Assembly: GCA_026224875.1 (NCBI GenBank)
Contig: JAMFRU010000024.1
Coordinates: 1 to 40,495, forward strand
Reading direction: 5' to 3'
Length of the DNA: 40,495 bases
Origin: Acidocella sp.
GTDB taxonomy: Bacteria > Pseudomonadota > Alphaproteobacteria > Acetobacterales > Acetobacteraceae
Positions 7,920 through 17,048 of this stretch are shown piece after piece. The notes beneath the pieces were generated by a model that searched no databases, had not been told where the DNA came from, and worked only from the letters and a program-made list of their open reading frames with translations. The position numbers were made by a program, and so were the translations under genes. Position 1 is the stretch's first letter; each line of letters begins with the position of its first letter.

Positions 7920-9272
7920 GTGTACGGAATGAAGCGATATCTCAGCAAATTCAGGCATGATCGCCGAGGCGCAATTGCTATGATCGTGGCCATCTCAGCC
8001 ATAGGGCTGCTCTGGGCCGTAGGCACACCGATCGACCTCGCCCGCCAGATCGAAGCCCAAAGCACGTTGCAGAACGATGCGGATGCAGCAGCACTCGCCG
8101 GCGCCACATTACTCGGCGCCACCACCACGACGACCGATGCAACAATTCTGGCGCAGAATTTCATGACGGCAAGCACGGCCCAGATGGTGGCCACCGTCTC
8201 CTCGCCAACGGTTGCATTCGGCACCTCCGTTTCAAACATTACCGTCAGCGCCTTTGCCACGATCCCGACCGCGTTCCTGGCCTGGAAATCCTTAACGCTG
8301 CCCGTGAGTGCCACATCCGTCGTCGGCGGTCCGGGCGCGCCACGGGCCTGCGTCACGCCGGCGGCATCGGGGGCCGCAGATCTGAATAAGCTCTACGTTT
8401 ATGGTATAAATGGAACCACCAACGCCACCGACCCGAATGTGAGCCATTCGGAATTGGCCGATAACAATAACACAACCTACGTGGCGGGCACACCATACTG
8501 CCAGACAGTCGCCCTTCCCATTGGCGACCGCCTGGCGTTCGAGTTGGACAACACCACCGGCGGCCGGACTCCCACCCACTACACAGCATCCACAGCTAAG
8601 AATGCGTTCGGCTACCATGCAAATATCTATGGCGCGACCGCCGGTACGGTGAATATATTTATGACCCGCGATTACCCAAGCAGTCTCAACACTGATTCCA
8701 CTTCCACCGCGGCCTGCGGCTCCACCGGGCCAAATTACACAGCCGCTTGCCAGGAAGCCTTGGCCAATGTGTCAAAAACCAAGGTTCAATTCCCTGCCAC
8801 CGGAACCGCCATCGTCAACAACACCACCGCGGCCACCACTGTTTACACCGCCAATTCCGCAACATTAAGTGTCAAACCATTTGGCGGCAGCACTACCACG
8901 GTCACCACGCCAACGGCCTGTTACGTGGCGAATGGCGCCCTGGTCACGGCCACCTATAACTCCAGTAAAAATGCAATCACCCTTTCCCAACCTGCACAAC
9001 AAGAAAATGTCATCGTTTACAACAACATCACAAAATCAGTCGGATGCGGGAACAATATTATCGACAGCCCATTCAACCTGGACGCCACCTGCGAAGAATT
9101 AAATGGTGCGACATTGACCGTGGATTGGAACGATACGGGTGACACGTATGACAGTGCGGTCAATGGCACATATGCAAGCCTGAACTACGTGGATATGAGC
9201 TACACCTATTCCTGCACTGGTGCTGCTGGCAGCATCACCACCCCCTTTTCCAGGGTCATATTGATACAATAG
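7920..9272 (+). CDS. TadG-like pilus assembly protein
   Basis: A 450-residue protein with the TadG N-terminal domain: RRGAIAMIVAISAIGLLWAV (about 18-37) followed by a stretch like DLARQIEAQSTLQNDADAAA, the conserved helix that in this family leads into AALAGA. The large exported part is Thr/Asn/Ala-rich with several cysteines (about residues 141, 195, 260, 273). I see no DxSxS motif of a von Willebrand A domain, which many TadG proteins carry. The GTG at 7920 is preferred because AAAGGAGGG ends four bases before it; ATG at 7929 would be too far away. It ends the three-gene cluster and converges on phaZ. Confidence 0.78.
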   Translation: MYGMKRYLSKFRHDRRGAIAMIVAISAIGLLWAVGTPIDLARQIEAQSTLQNDADAAALAGATLLGATTTTTDATILAQNFMTASTAQMVATVSSPTVAFGTSVSNITVSAFATIPTAFLAWKSLTLPVSATSVVGGPGAPRACVTPAASGAADLNKLYVYGINGTTNATDPNVSHSELADNNNTTYVAGTPYCQTVALPIGDRLAFELDNTTGGRTPTHYTASTAKNAFGYHANIYGATAGTVNIFMTRDYPSSLNTDSTSTAACGSTGPNYTAACQEALANVSKTKVQFPATGTAIVNNTTAATTVYTANSATLSVKPFGGSTTTVTTPTACYVANGALVTATYNSSKNAITLSQPAQQENVIVYNNITKSVGCGNNIIDSPFNLDATCEELNGATLTVDWNDTGDTYDSAVNGTYASLNYVDMSYTYSCTGAAGSITTPFSRVILIQ

Positions 9273-9316
9273 CATCCGTGGGCCACCACGAGGAATCTCC
9301 ACCGCCAATCGACACT

Positions 9317-10537
9317 TTATACCGCGAACTGAATAACCTCACGCACCAGCGGGTAAATCTCATTCTGCCAGCGCCGGCCGGAGAACACCCCGTAATGCCC
9401 CACGCCGGTTTGGATGTGGTGCCGCTTGAGCAAAGGCCGCAGGTTGGAGCACAAATCCAACGCCGCGGCGGTTTGGCCGAGGCCGCAGATGTCGTCGCGC
9501 TCGCCTTCCACGGTGAACAGAAAGGTCTTCTTGATCATGTCCGGGCGGACCTTGCGGCCTTTGTACATCAGCTCGCCCACGGCCAGCTCGTGCTTCATGA
9601 AGATGCGCTCTACCGTTTCCAGATAGAACTCAGCCGGCAAATCCATCACCGCCAGATATTCATCGTAAAAATTACGGTGCGTCTCGGCCGTGCCGTAATC
9701 CTCGGTGGCTATGGCGCGGAATTGTTTGATATGCGCGCCGATATGCCGTTCCAGATTCATCGACATGAACGCCGTGAGCTGCACGAAGCCGGGATACACG
9801 CGCCGGCCGCCGCCCTTGAAGCGCCAGGGCACGATGCCGATCATTTTACTCTCGAACCAGCCGATGGTCTTGGTTTTGGCGAGCTTGTTCACGCGCGTGG
9901 GGTTGCGCCTGGTGTCGATCGGGCCTGCCATCAGCGTCATGCTGCGCGGGGTCGCGGGGTTGTTGTCCTCGGACATTACGGAGACCGCAGCGAGGACCGC
10001 CACCGTCGGCTGGCACACGCCCACCACATGGCTGCGCGGGCCCAGATGTTCGAGGAATTTTATCACATGCTCCACATACTCATCGAAACCGAATGTGCCG
10101 GCGGAAACCGGTATGTCGCGCGCGTTGGTCCAATCTGTTATGTACACATCATGGTCGCGCAGCAGGGTTTCCACCGTGTTGCGCAGCAAAGTGGCAAAAT
10201 GGCCCGACAAAGGCGAGACCACCAGCACTTTAGGCTGCTTACGCTCGGAATCCTTTTTAAAATGCAGCAGGCCGGCGAAAGGCGTTGCAAACACTGTCTC
10301 CTCGGTCACCTTCACCAGCTCGTTGTCCTGGGCGATGGTATCGATGCCAAAACTCGGCCGGTCATGCGTGGTGCCGGAATAGCCGAATACCTCCAAAGCC
10401 GCGTTATAATGCCGGAGCAGGATGCCATGCGGCGGGTGGGGCAACACGGTGCGCACCAAAGCGCTGGTGGTACGCGCCAGTTTACGCAACGGGTCCATGA
10501 CGTCGGCTTTCGCCTGGTTGATCTGATAAATCATCAT
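9317..10537 (-). CDS. phaZ: intracellular polyhydroxyalkanoate depolymerase
   Basis: Degrades native intracellular poly-3-hydroxybutyrate granules to hydroxybutyrate oligomers for carbon and energy reuse. The 406-residue length and sequence match the PhaZa1-type family, which uses cysteine rather than serine: VGVCQPT gives Cys175, with the acid in the GERDDICG stretch (Asp348 or Asp349) and the base in GVGHYGVF (His381). No signal peptide is present, as expected for the intracellular type. Two adjacent ATG codons at 10537 and 10534 are both possible starts. It is transcribed divergently from the glutathione transferase gene; no phaC or phasin is in the window. Confidence 0.93.
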   Translation of the reverse strand: MMIYQINQAKADVMDPLRKLARTTSALVRTVLPHPPHGILLRHYNAALEVFGYSGTTHDRPSFGIDTIAQDNELVKVTEETVFATPFAGLLHFKKDSERKQPKVLVVSPLSGHFATLLRNTVETLLRDHDVYITDWTNARDIPVSAGTFGFDEYVEHVIKFLEHLGPRSHVVGVCQPTVAVLAAVSVMSEDNNPATPRSMTLMAGPIDTRRNPTRVNKLAKTKTIGWFESKMIGIVPWRFKGGGRRVYPGFVQLTAFMSMNLERHIGAHIKQFRAIATEDYGTAETHRNFYDEYLAVMDLPAEFYLETVERIFMKHELAVGELMYKGRKVRPDMIKKTFLFTVEGERDDICGLGQTAAALDLCSNLRPLLKRHHIQTGVGHYGVFSGRRWQNEIYPLVREVIQFAV

Positions 10538-10649
10538 TAAGCCTTATACTCGCGCAATAACTTATTCCCGTGAGGCCCAACAAACCATTGTAAGCCCCGG
10601 TCGCCTGAGATAATCATGTGTGTATTTTGTGTAAAAGGGAAGGGTGATC

Positions 10650-11306
10650 ATGACCGAAGCGACCCTGCTGATCAGCAGCAAAAACTACTCCTCGTGGTCG
10701 CTGCGCGGGTTCCTCCTCGCAAAACTCTCCGGCATCAGCTTCAAGGAAGAGCGCGTCTCGCCTGACGACCCGCGCGCCCGTGAAGAACTGCTGATGCGCA
10801 CCTCCTCCATTCTGGTCCCCTGCCTCCTCCACGACGGTGTCTCCGTGTGGGACACACTCGCCATCGCCGAATACCTCAACGAAAACTTCCCCGGAGCGAA
10901 CATGCTCCCCACGGAAAAAGCCGCCCGCGCGCGCTGCCGCTCCATCGCCGGGGAAATGCATTCGGGCTTTGCCGCCCTGCGCTCCTCGCTGCCCATGAAC
11001 CTGCGTTTCCGTAAGCCCGGCTTCACCGTCTGGTCCTCGGCCCAGGCCGATATCGACCGCATCACCGCCATCTGGCGCGAATGCCTGACCACCTGGAAAG
11101 GCCCGTTCCTGTTCGGCAGCCAGCCCACCATCGCGGACTGCATGTACGCACCAGTTGTCACCCGCTTCCTGTCCTACGACGTGAACGTCGGCCCGGCCTG
11201 CCAGGAATATTGCAACACCATCCTTAACTGGGCGCCGCTGAAGGAATGGGTCAGCGACGCCAAGGAAGAACCCCAGGAAATCATCGAACTCGACCTGGAT
11301 TTCTAG
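10650..11306 (+). CDS. glutathione S-transferase family protein
   Basis: A 218-residue two-domain GST. The N-terminal thioredoxin-like domain starts with the sequence SSKNYSSWSLRG, where the YSSWSLR stretch is characteristic of a bacterial GST subgroup and supplies the likely catalytic Ser or Tyr; the glutathione-binding V-P-C-L-L and D-T-L-A-I-A-E-Y segments follow (about 53-75). The C-terminal helical domain contains the conserved SQPTIADCMYAPVVTRF capping motif (about 163-180). I chose the ATG at 10650, which follows AAGGGAAGGG, over GTG at 10644 two codons earlier. Substrate unknown. Confidence 0.88.
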   Translation: MTEATLLISSKNYSSWSLRGFLLAKLSGISFKEERVSPDDPRAREELLMRTSSILVPCLLHDGVSVWDTLAIAEYLNENFPGANMLPTEKAARARCRSIAGEMHSGFAALRSSLPMNLRFRKPGFTVWSSAQADIDRITAIWRECLTTWKGPFLFGSQPTIADCMYAPVVTRFLSYDVNVGPACQEYCNTILNWAPLKEWVSDAKEEPQEIIELDLDF

Positions 11307-11349
11307 GCTTTGACCTGTGCAAGGCTCTAAGCCTCGGAGTGACTCGCAA

Positions 11350-11362
11350 GGGGCTTTGCCCC
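11350..11362. repeat. small GC hairpin, relative of the dispersed repeat
   Basis: GGGGC-TTT-GCCCC forms a triloop hairpin in the 99-base gap between the convergent glutathione transferase and cupin genes. It resembles the second hairpin of the dispersed repeats at 125, 12056 and 17049 but lacks their shared core. It could stop transcription from either side, though no T-run follows. Confidence 0.35.
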
Positions 11363-11405
11363 CTGCGGCACCGCCCGAGACACAGAGCCCCACACCGGCC
11401 AAATT

Positions 11406-11840
11406 CTAAGAACCCCAGGGCATGACTTCGGGGATTGCACAAGGGCCTTCGGCTTCCACTGTGCCGAAGGCGGCCGGGGAGGTTATTTCGAGGTATTCCA
11501 TGTCCGGGGAGTAGTCGAAGAGATAATGGGTGATGCCCGGGCGCTGGTGCACACAATCGCCGGCGGCGACGAGGGTTTCCTGGTCGCCATACATGAAGCG
11601 GGCCCAGCCTTTGGTCATCAGCACAATGTGGAAATCCGCGATATGCTGGTGCCAGCCGGTGCCGCCTTCAGGCGGACGGTCCGGATTGGCTTTGACGAGC
11701 TGGGCAATCACGCGCCCGCCTGTCGCACCTTCCACCCCGAGGTCACGGTACAGGAAGAAATCGCGCAGGCCGTCCATCCGCCAGGGGGTATCGCCCGGCT
11801 TAACATGGGAAAACAAGTTAACCATCGGTTGGTCGAGCAT
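11406..11840 (-). CDS. cupin-domain protein
   Basis: A 144-residue single-domain cupin. The first cupin motif appears as GWHQHIADFHIVLMTKG (about 61-77) with metal-ligand candidates His63, His65 and a later His in the second motif region (GDCVHQRPGITHYLFDYS, about 93-110). The family fold is a small beta barrel that binds a metal and does many things, from dioxygenase to sugar isomerase, so no reaction is assigned. A good ribosome-binding site (AAGGAG, minus strand) precedes the ATG. It stands alone, converging on the GST gene. Confidence 0.75.
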   Translation of the reverse strand: MLDQPMVNLFSHVKPGDTPWRMDGLRDFFLYRDLGVEGATGGRVIAQLVKANPDRPPEGGTGWHQHIADFHIVLMTKGWARFMYGDQETLVAAGDCVHQRPGITHYLFDYSPDMEYLEITSPAAFGTVEAEGPCAIPEVMPWGS

Positions 11841-12055
11841 TGACCTTGCTCCTTATTGGTAGGGAATAGGCCATATTCGCACGGTTTCCGCCCCAGTGGC
11901 CAGAAAATTTTGCATTGCACAATTTTTTGTCAACGCGAGAACTGAGAGGTTTCACGGAAAAAGGCGGGGCTCCGCCCTCGACCCGCTGGGGCCTGCCTCC
12001 GTGCCTTTGAAACACCGAGATGGCAGGCCCTTTCAAATCCTTAAGTTACGGGATC

Positions 12056-12095
12056 CTAAGGGCCTGTGGCCCTTAGCGGGTCCAGGGCAGAGCCC
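12056..12095. repeat. dispersed hairpin-plus-core repeat, copy 2
   Basis: A perfect 9-base stem with triloop, CTAAGGGCC-TGT-GGCCCTTAG (12056-12076), is followed directly by the CGGGTCCAGGGCAGAGCCC core (12077-12095). The core plus three upstream bases is identical over 22 bases to 125-146. It lies between the cupin start and the end of ftsK, where it may act as the ftsK transcript 3' end. The remaining gap (11841-12055) shows no gene; it carries the cupin promoter region. Confidence 0.65.
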
Positions 12096-12116
12096 CCGCC
12101 TTTTCCGTGCAACCCC

Positions 12117-14540
12117 TCAGTCCTCATCGCGTTCCTTGCGGACCAGAACCTCGCGTTTGCCCACATGGTTGGCGGGGCTGACGATGCCGTCTTTTTCCAT
12201 TTGTTCGATAAGTTTGGCGGCGCGGTTGTAGCCGATGGTCAGGCAGCGCTGCAGGTAGGAGGTGCTGGCTTTGCGGTCGCGGGCGACGATGGCGACGGCT
12301 TGGTCGTAGAGGGCGCCCTCGCCTGTGGTGTTGCCGCCGATGGCACCGGAGGGCACTGAAGCCGCGTCGTCCTCGTCCATGGGTTCGGTGACTTCGTCGA
12401 GATAGGCGGGCTCGCCCTGTTCGCGCAGATATTCCACCACGGCTTCCACTTCCTGGTCGGACACGAAGGGGCCGTGGACGCGGGTGATGCGGCCGCCGCC
12501 CTGCATGTACAGCAAATCGCCCTGGCCGAGCAGCTGTTCGGCGCCTTGCTCACCCAGGATGGTGCGGCTGTCGAACTTCGAGATCACCTGAAAGGAGATG
12601 CGGGTGGGGAAATTGGCCTTGATGGTACCGGTGATGACGTCCACCGAGGGGCGCTGGGTGGCCATGATGACATGGATGCCGGCGGCGCGGGCTTTTTGCG
12701 CCAGGCGTTGCACGCAAATTTCGATATCCTTGCCGGCGACCATCATAAGGTCGGCCATCTCGTCGATGAACACGACAATGAAGGGCAGCGGCTCCAGCGC
12801 CAGCGGCTGATCCTCGAACACCGGCTTGCCGGTTTCGGAGTCGAACCCGGTCTGCACGCGGCGGGTCACGACCTCACCACGGCCGCGGGCCTCGTTCACC
12901 CGATCGTTATAGCCGGCGATGTTACGCACCGAGAGTTGGCTCATGTTGCGGTAGCGGCGGTCCATCTCGCGCACCACCCATTTGAGTGCGGCCACGGCTT
13001 TGGCCGGCTCGGTCACCACCGGGGTGAGCAGATGCGGGATGCCGTCATAAACGGAGAGTTCGAGGATTTTCGGATCGATCAGGATGAGCCGGCATTGCTC
13101 GGGCGAGAGCTTGTACAGCAGGCTCATGATCATGGCATTCACGCCGACGGATTTGCCCGAGCCGGTGGTGCCGGCGATCAGCAGATGCGGCATGCGGGCG
13201 AGATCGGCCATCACCGGCGCGCCGGAGATGTCCTTGCCCAGAGCCATGGGCAGCGCGGCATGGAGGGAATCCCACATCTCGCTGCCCAGCAGTTCCGAAA
13301 AATACACCGTCTCGCGCTTGGCGTTGGGCACCTCGATGCCGATGACATTGCGCCCGGCGACCACGGCGATGCGCACGGCCATGACCGAGAGCGAGCGGGC
13401 AATGTCTTCCGCCAGCCCGATGACGCGGGCGGCGCGAATACCGGGGGCGGGTTCCAGCTCGTACAAGGTTACCACCGGTCCGGGGCGGATTTCGACGATC
13501 TTGCCCTGCACACCGTAATCCTGGAGCACGTTTTCCAGCAGGCGGGCGTTGGCCTGGAGCGCTTCATCTGAAAGCAGGCTGCCCCCACGCACGGGGGCGA
13601 CGCGGAGCAGGCTGAGCGAGGGCGGGGTCCAGCCGAATTCGAGCAGCGGCAGTCGCTCCTGCCTTGGTGCCACTTTGGGCGCGGGCACGGATTTTACCGG
13701 CGCGGGTTTGGATTTGAAGGAGAGGATCGGCCCAGCGGGTTCGGGGGCGGCTGTGAAGTCACCTTCGTCGTCATACGGGCCGCTCATCGGGGGCTCGGGG
13801 CTCCAGGCACTCCGGGGGGCGTTGCGGGGCGCGGCGTCCTGTTCCGCCGCCACGCTTTGCAGCAGCGGCGTAATCCACGAGGACACAGCCTCGGCGCCGC
13901 GCACGCTGTGCTGTACCGAAGCCGCGGCAGCGCGGGCGGCGCGCTTGCCGCCGGCATGCCATTCGCCGGGGGAAAAGCCGAGGGCGTAGATGAAGCAGCC
14001 GAGCGAGGTTGTAAGGCTCAGGCCCAGCATGATGCCGGCACCGGCGCGCCCGAGCATGGAGCCGCCGCCCATGATGGCGCCGGCGAGGATATGGCCCGCG
14101 GCGCCGCCAATGCCGGCGGGCACCGGCCAGGTTACGGCAGCACCGGGGATTTCAGTAACACCCATGGCCAGGGCAGCGGCCAGCAGCGGCAGCGCGACGC
14201 CGGCCAGCACGATACGGGTTTTCAAGCGGCCGATATAGCCGCGCGTGGCCAGGCGGTAGGACCAGGCGAGCAGGCACAGCACGGGAATAAGGCCGGCGGC
14301 GCCAAACCCTTGCAGCAGAAAATCCGCACCTTGCGCCCCCGCAGCCCCGGCGAGGTTGGTCGGGTGGGCACTGGAAGCGGTGTTCAGCGAGGGATCGGCT
14401 GGGTTGTAGGAGGCAAGGGCGAGGGCCAAAGTAAGGGCGGCGATAGCGAGGATAATGCCGCCAAGCTCCCCTGCCCTGCGGCGCAATTGCGCGCGGAGTG
14501 TGGAAGAGATGAATTGCCGCCTGCCCAGATCGAGTGCCAT
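12117..14540 (-). CDS. ftsK: DNA translocase FtsK
   Basis: Septal DNA pump that moves chromosome ends toward dif and activates XerCD recombination during division. In the 807-residue form the N-terminus has about four membrane helices (about 25-215), then a short Pro/Ala-rich linker, then the RecA-like motor with Walker A GTTGSGKS (about 454-461) and Walker B VVFIDEMADL (about 585-594), and a C-terminal winged-helix gamma domain (about 745-800) that reads KOPS sites. I placed the start at ATG 14540 (MALDLGRRQFISS) because the frame upstream, though open for 105 more codons, is low-complexity and unlike FtsK. The Shine-Dalgarno GGAG is unusually close to this ATG. Confidence 0.94.
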   Translation of the reverse strand: MALDLGRRQFISSTLRAQLRRRAGELGGIILAIAALTLALALASYNPADPSLNTASSAHPTNLAGAAGAQGADFLLQGFGAAGLIPVLCLLAWSYRLATRGYIGRLKTRIVLAGVALPLLAAALAMGVTEIPGAAVTWPVPAGIGGAAGHILAGAIMGGGSMLGRAGAGIMLGLSLTTSLGCFIYALGFSPGEWHAGGKRAARAAAASVQHSVRGAEAVSSWITPLLQSVAAEQDAAPRNAPRSAWSPEPPMSGPYDDEGDFTAAPEPAGPILSFKSKPAPVKSVPAPKVAPRQERLPLLEFGWTPPSLSLLRVAPVRGGSLLSDEALQANARLLENVLQDYGVQGKIVEIRPGPVVTLYELEPAPGIRAARVIGLAEDIARSLSVMAVRIAVVAGRNVIGIEVPNAKRETVYFSELLGSEMWDSLHAALPMALGKDISGAPVMADLARMPHLLIAGTTGSGKSVGVNAMIMSLLYKLSPEQCRLILIDPKILELSVYDGIPHLLTPVVTEPAKAVAALKWVVREMDRRYRNMSQLSVRNIAGYNDRVNEARGRGEVVTRRVQTGFDSETGKPVFEDQPLALEPLPFIVVFIDEMADLMMVAGKDIEICVQRLAQKARAAGIHVIMATQRPSVDVITGTIKANFPTRISFQVISKFDSRTILGEQGAEQLLGQGDLLYMQGGGRITRVHGPFVSDQEVEAVVEYLREQGEPAYLDEVTEPMDEDDAASVPSGAIGGNTTGEGALYDQAVAIVARDRKASTSYLQRCLTIGYNRAAKLIEQMEKDGIVSPANHVGKREVLVRKERDED

Positions 14541-14815
14541 GACTCCGAATATAGCTGGGAGCGGCTGATTTTCAAAGTTTTTTTCGGTTTTAGCCCCGCC
14601 AGGACCTCGCCATTGTCGAGATGGTCGAACGGCAGCGCCAGAAAGGCGTCGGGACGGGATACCCGCGCATGAAGCGCGCAATGTGCTTCCGCCCCCAGTA
14701 CGCAGTTTTAGGCGCGATAGCCAGGCCACCAATCGACGCCGCCAATCGACAGCAAAAGCCACGGCCGTTAAATGCAAAGGTGATCGCCTGGGGATGGATT
14801 CGATGATTAACGCTG

Positions 14816-16840
14816 TTGCGGAGACTGGCTCGCTTACTGGCTCGCTTACTGGCACATGCGCGCCGCGGGGTTCGAAACTTGGACTTTAATCCGTCAGGCA
14901 GATTTTACGGCCTGCTCTGTGCCGCCGCCATCGCCTATTTCGCGGTCATTGTGGCGGCTTTCGCTGGTTTGATCCCGCTGGGCTACTGGCACGACGAATA
15001 CATGACATTCGCCACCATCCGCAGCGGCGGCCTGTTATATAGCGCTTCGGTCCTCATGACCTGGATCCCGCGGCCGGTATCGGATCTGCTCGTGCTCATC
15101 TACGGATGGCTCGCCGTGACCATGCGTGGCGAGATGATGACCAGCGCGCTGGCACCCGTCTGGTTGCTGTTGTTCGTCTGCACAGCCGTGTCCCCGTTTG
15201 TGTTTTTCCGGCACGCCACAGCCACGGCAAAATGCGCGCTTGGCGTGCTGGCCATGGCGCTGATGTGCTCGTTCCTGCTGGGCCATCCCGTGGCCGAGGC
15301 CTTCTACTTTCCGATGGCGGCCTTTGCCTATCTGCCCACCCTCGCGGGGATGACGATTTTGCTTTGGTCGCTCTGTGCCGGTGATACGCGGAGCCGGGGC
15401 GGGAATGTGCTGCGCGGCGGCGCCTTGCTGGTGGCCGCATGGAGTTCCGAAATCGGGGCGATTTTTACCTTTATCTTCGCATCCATGGTGATGGCGGTCC
15501 CCGTGGCGTTCAGCCTGTTGCGCGGCCGGCGCCCCTCCTTCCGTTTCATCAAAGCATGGCTGGCGGTGCCGCTGGCCGGCGCGCTCTGGATGCTCTACAA
15601 AGTCGCCACCGGGCGTGCCCAGGATGCGCATGAGGGTGCAGGCTTCGGTAACGATGCGGTGCGCCACCACGCGCTCAACGCGCTGCTCGCGACCGGCCCC
15701 GGCTTCGACAATGAAATGTTTTCGCTGGGCACCAACATCGCTTCCACCATGGCGATCAAAGTGCTTTTTCTGACCGGCGCCTATCTCATTTTGTCGCTGC
15801 TACCGAGCAAGCCGCTCAAACCTGAGCATCGTGAAGCAGCCTATTACCTGGCAGCTCTTGCGATTGCCGCCGTCGCGACGTTTTTTGCAACCATTGCGGC
15901 GGCTTTCTATCAATACGGCATGGATTGCTGCGAACATCATGTCACGACGCGCCAGGACCTGATCTTCATCGCTTTAATTGCCGTGGCCGCCGTGCCGGTT
16001 TTGCGCGGGCATGGCATTACCCGCCAGAACTGGCTGCGCCCGGCCGGTGTTGCGTGTCTGGCCCTGGCTGTAACAATCCCGATGCACACGGCATTGCCGG
16101 CGCTGGCCTCGAATTATATGATTTACGATACGATTACCGCCACGAAGATCGAAAACTGGCGCGCTGGACTGTCCCCCGCCCCATCCATGAATTTCGTGGT
16201 GCCGCCGCAGGGAGAGATTGTCGGCGGGCTGTCCGGTATGGACGGGACTTTTAAAATCCCCAACGCCCCTGGGAGCGCATTCAATACTGGTCCGTTTTTA
16301 CAGCTCGACGTCGCGCTGTTTTTCAACAAGCGGAGCATCACCTTCATCTCGGCAGGGCAAAGCGTGGCACTGGCGGATGTGGGACCTTTGGTGCGGCTGA
16401 TCGATATTGCCCGGTTCACGCCCGTTAAAGCGTCCGTTAAAACACGCGCCGCCGTAGCCTCGGGCGCATGCTCGCTGAACCCGATTGGTACGCAGGCGCC
16501 GGGGCCAGGGATGACGGTCTCGGCCGATGATGTCGTTCCCATCTCGGGCTGGGCGCTCATGAACGGGCTCGGGCATCTGCCCTCCGCCGTGTTTGTAACG
16601 TTGCACGGCGCCAAGGGCGATTTTTCCGTGCGCACGGCGAAAGGCGATGTACGTACCGACGTAACCGCGTATTTCCATCTGCCCGCGGCGCTGGATGATT
16701 CCGGGTTTCACGTGAACGCCGATTTTTCCCGCGTGCCCGATGGGCAATATCAGTTGTCCATTCGCGCCTTGCGCGGCCACTGGGTGCAGACATGCGGAAT
16801 GTTTCCGCTTACGGTTCAACACGCCAAAGCCTCCCGCTGA
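14816..16840 (+). CDS. large integral membrane protein, GT-C glycosyltransferase-like
   Basis: A protein of up to 674 residues that I do not recognise by name. An N-terminal membrane helix (about 32-54) is followed by YWHDEYMTF, an acidic Asp-Glu pair in the first exported loop as in GT-C glycosyltransferases that use polyprenyl-phosphate sugars. Roughly ten further hydrophobic helices extend to about residue 430, and the last 240 residues form a soluble, probably periplasmic domain with beta-rich character. The TTG start at 14816 is uncertain; TTG at 14879, preceded by GGGG, would remove 21 residues. It is divergent from ftsK. GT-C membership is inferred from topology and the acidic pair only. 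Confidence 0.7.
   Translation: MRRLARLLARLLAHARRGVRNLDFNPSGRFYGLLCAAAIAYFAVIVAAFAGLIPLGYWHDEYMTFATIRSGGLLYSASVLMTWIPRPVSDLLVLIYGWLAVTMRGEMMTSALAPVWLLLFVCTAVSPFVFFRHATATAKCALGVLAMALMCSFLLGHPVAEAFYFPMAAFAYLPTLAGMTILLWSLCAGDTRSRGGNVLRGGALLVAAWSSEIGAIFTFIFASMVMAVPVAFSLLRGRRPSFRFIKAWLAVPLAGALWMLYKVATGRAQDAHEGAGFGNDAVRHHALNALLATGPGFDNEMFSLGTNIASTMAIKVLFLTGAYLILSLLPSKPLKPEHREAAYYLAALAIAAVATFFATIAAAFYQYGMDCCEHHVTTRQDLIFIALIAVAAVPVLRGHGITRQNWLRPAGVACLALAVTIPMHTALPALASNYMIYDTITATKIENWRAGLSPAPSMNFVVPPQGEIVGGLSGMDGTFKIPNAPGSAFNTGPFLQLDVALFFNKRSITFISAGQSVALADVGPLVRLIDIARFTPVKASVKTRAAVASGACSLNPIGTQAPGPGMTVSADDVVPISGWALMNGLGHLPSAVFVTLHGAKGDFSVRTAKGDVRTDVTAYFHLPAALDDSGFHVNADFSRVPDGQYQLSIRALRGHWVQTCGMFPLTVQHAKASR
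14825..14848. repeat. 12-base tandem repeat at a gene start
   Basis: CTGGCTCGCTTA occurs twice head to tail and a third partial copy (CTGGC) follows. It lies in the first codons of the membrane-protein gene if the TTG at 14816 is used, encoding a repeated L-A-R-L unit. Being a multiple of three, copy-number change would keep frame. The rest of the ftsK gap (14541-14815) shows no recognisable gene. Confidence 0.6.
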
Positions 16841-16920
16841 ATTGCTGTGGCTATGCCCCCTGCGGGTCTATCGCCACGGCAGCACCGGTACTTAGAGACT
16901 GTTTGAGAAGTCCCATACGC

Positions 16921-17016
16921 TCCCGTCATCCCCGCGAAAGCCCAGTCATCCCCGCGAAAGCGGGGATCTCTGGCTCCCAAGGCCATGGGAGTCACAGATT
17001 GCGCGGGAATGACGGG
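16921..17016. repeat. imperfect palindromic intergenic element, about 96 bases
   Basis: The outer left arm CCCGTCATCCCCGCG (16922-16936) pairs imperfectly with GCGCGGGAATGACGGG (17001-17016). An inner hairpin is formed by ATCTCTGGCTCCCA (16966-16979) and TGGGAGTCACAGAT (16986-16999). The left arm is duplicated: GTCATCCCCGCGAAAGC occurs at 16925-16941 and 16945-16961. Elements with this GTCAT-CCCGCG-AAAGCGGG layout are widespread dispersed repeats in proteobacteria. It fills the gap between two convergent genes. Confidence 0.7.
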
Positions 17017-17048
17017 GGTGAGAGAGCGCAGTCTAAAGTAATGGGGGT

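Noticed and set aside
9278-10540. A 420-codon plus-strand frame opposite phaZ
   Set aside because: The minus strand encodes a full-length PHB depolymerase with its Cys, Asp and His; the opposite frame is a shadow.
14541-14855. A 105-residue N-terminal extension of FtsK
   Set aside because: Low-complexity sequence (including repeated S-E-P-V) unlike FtsK; it overlaps the divergent gene's start and the tandem repeat.
14866-14880. A tRNA T-loop-like GGTTCGAA
   Set aside because: No acceptor, D or anticodon stem can be built around it, and it is inside a coding region.
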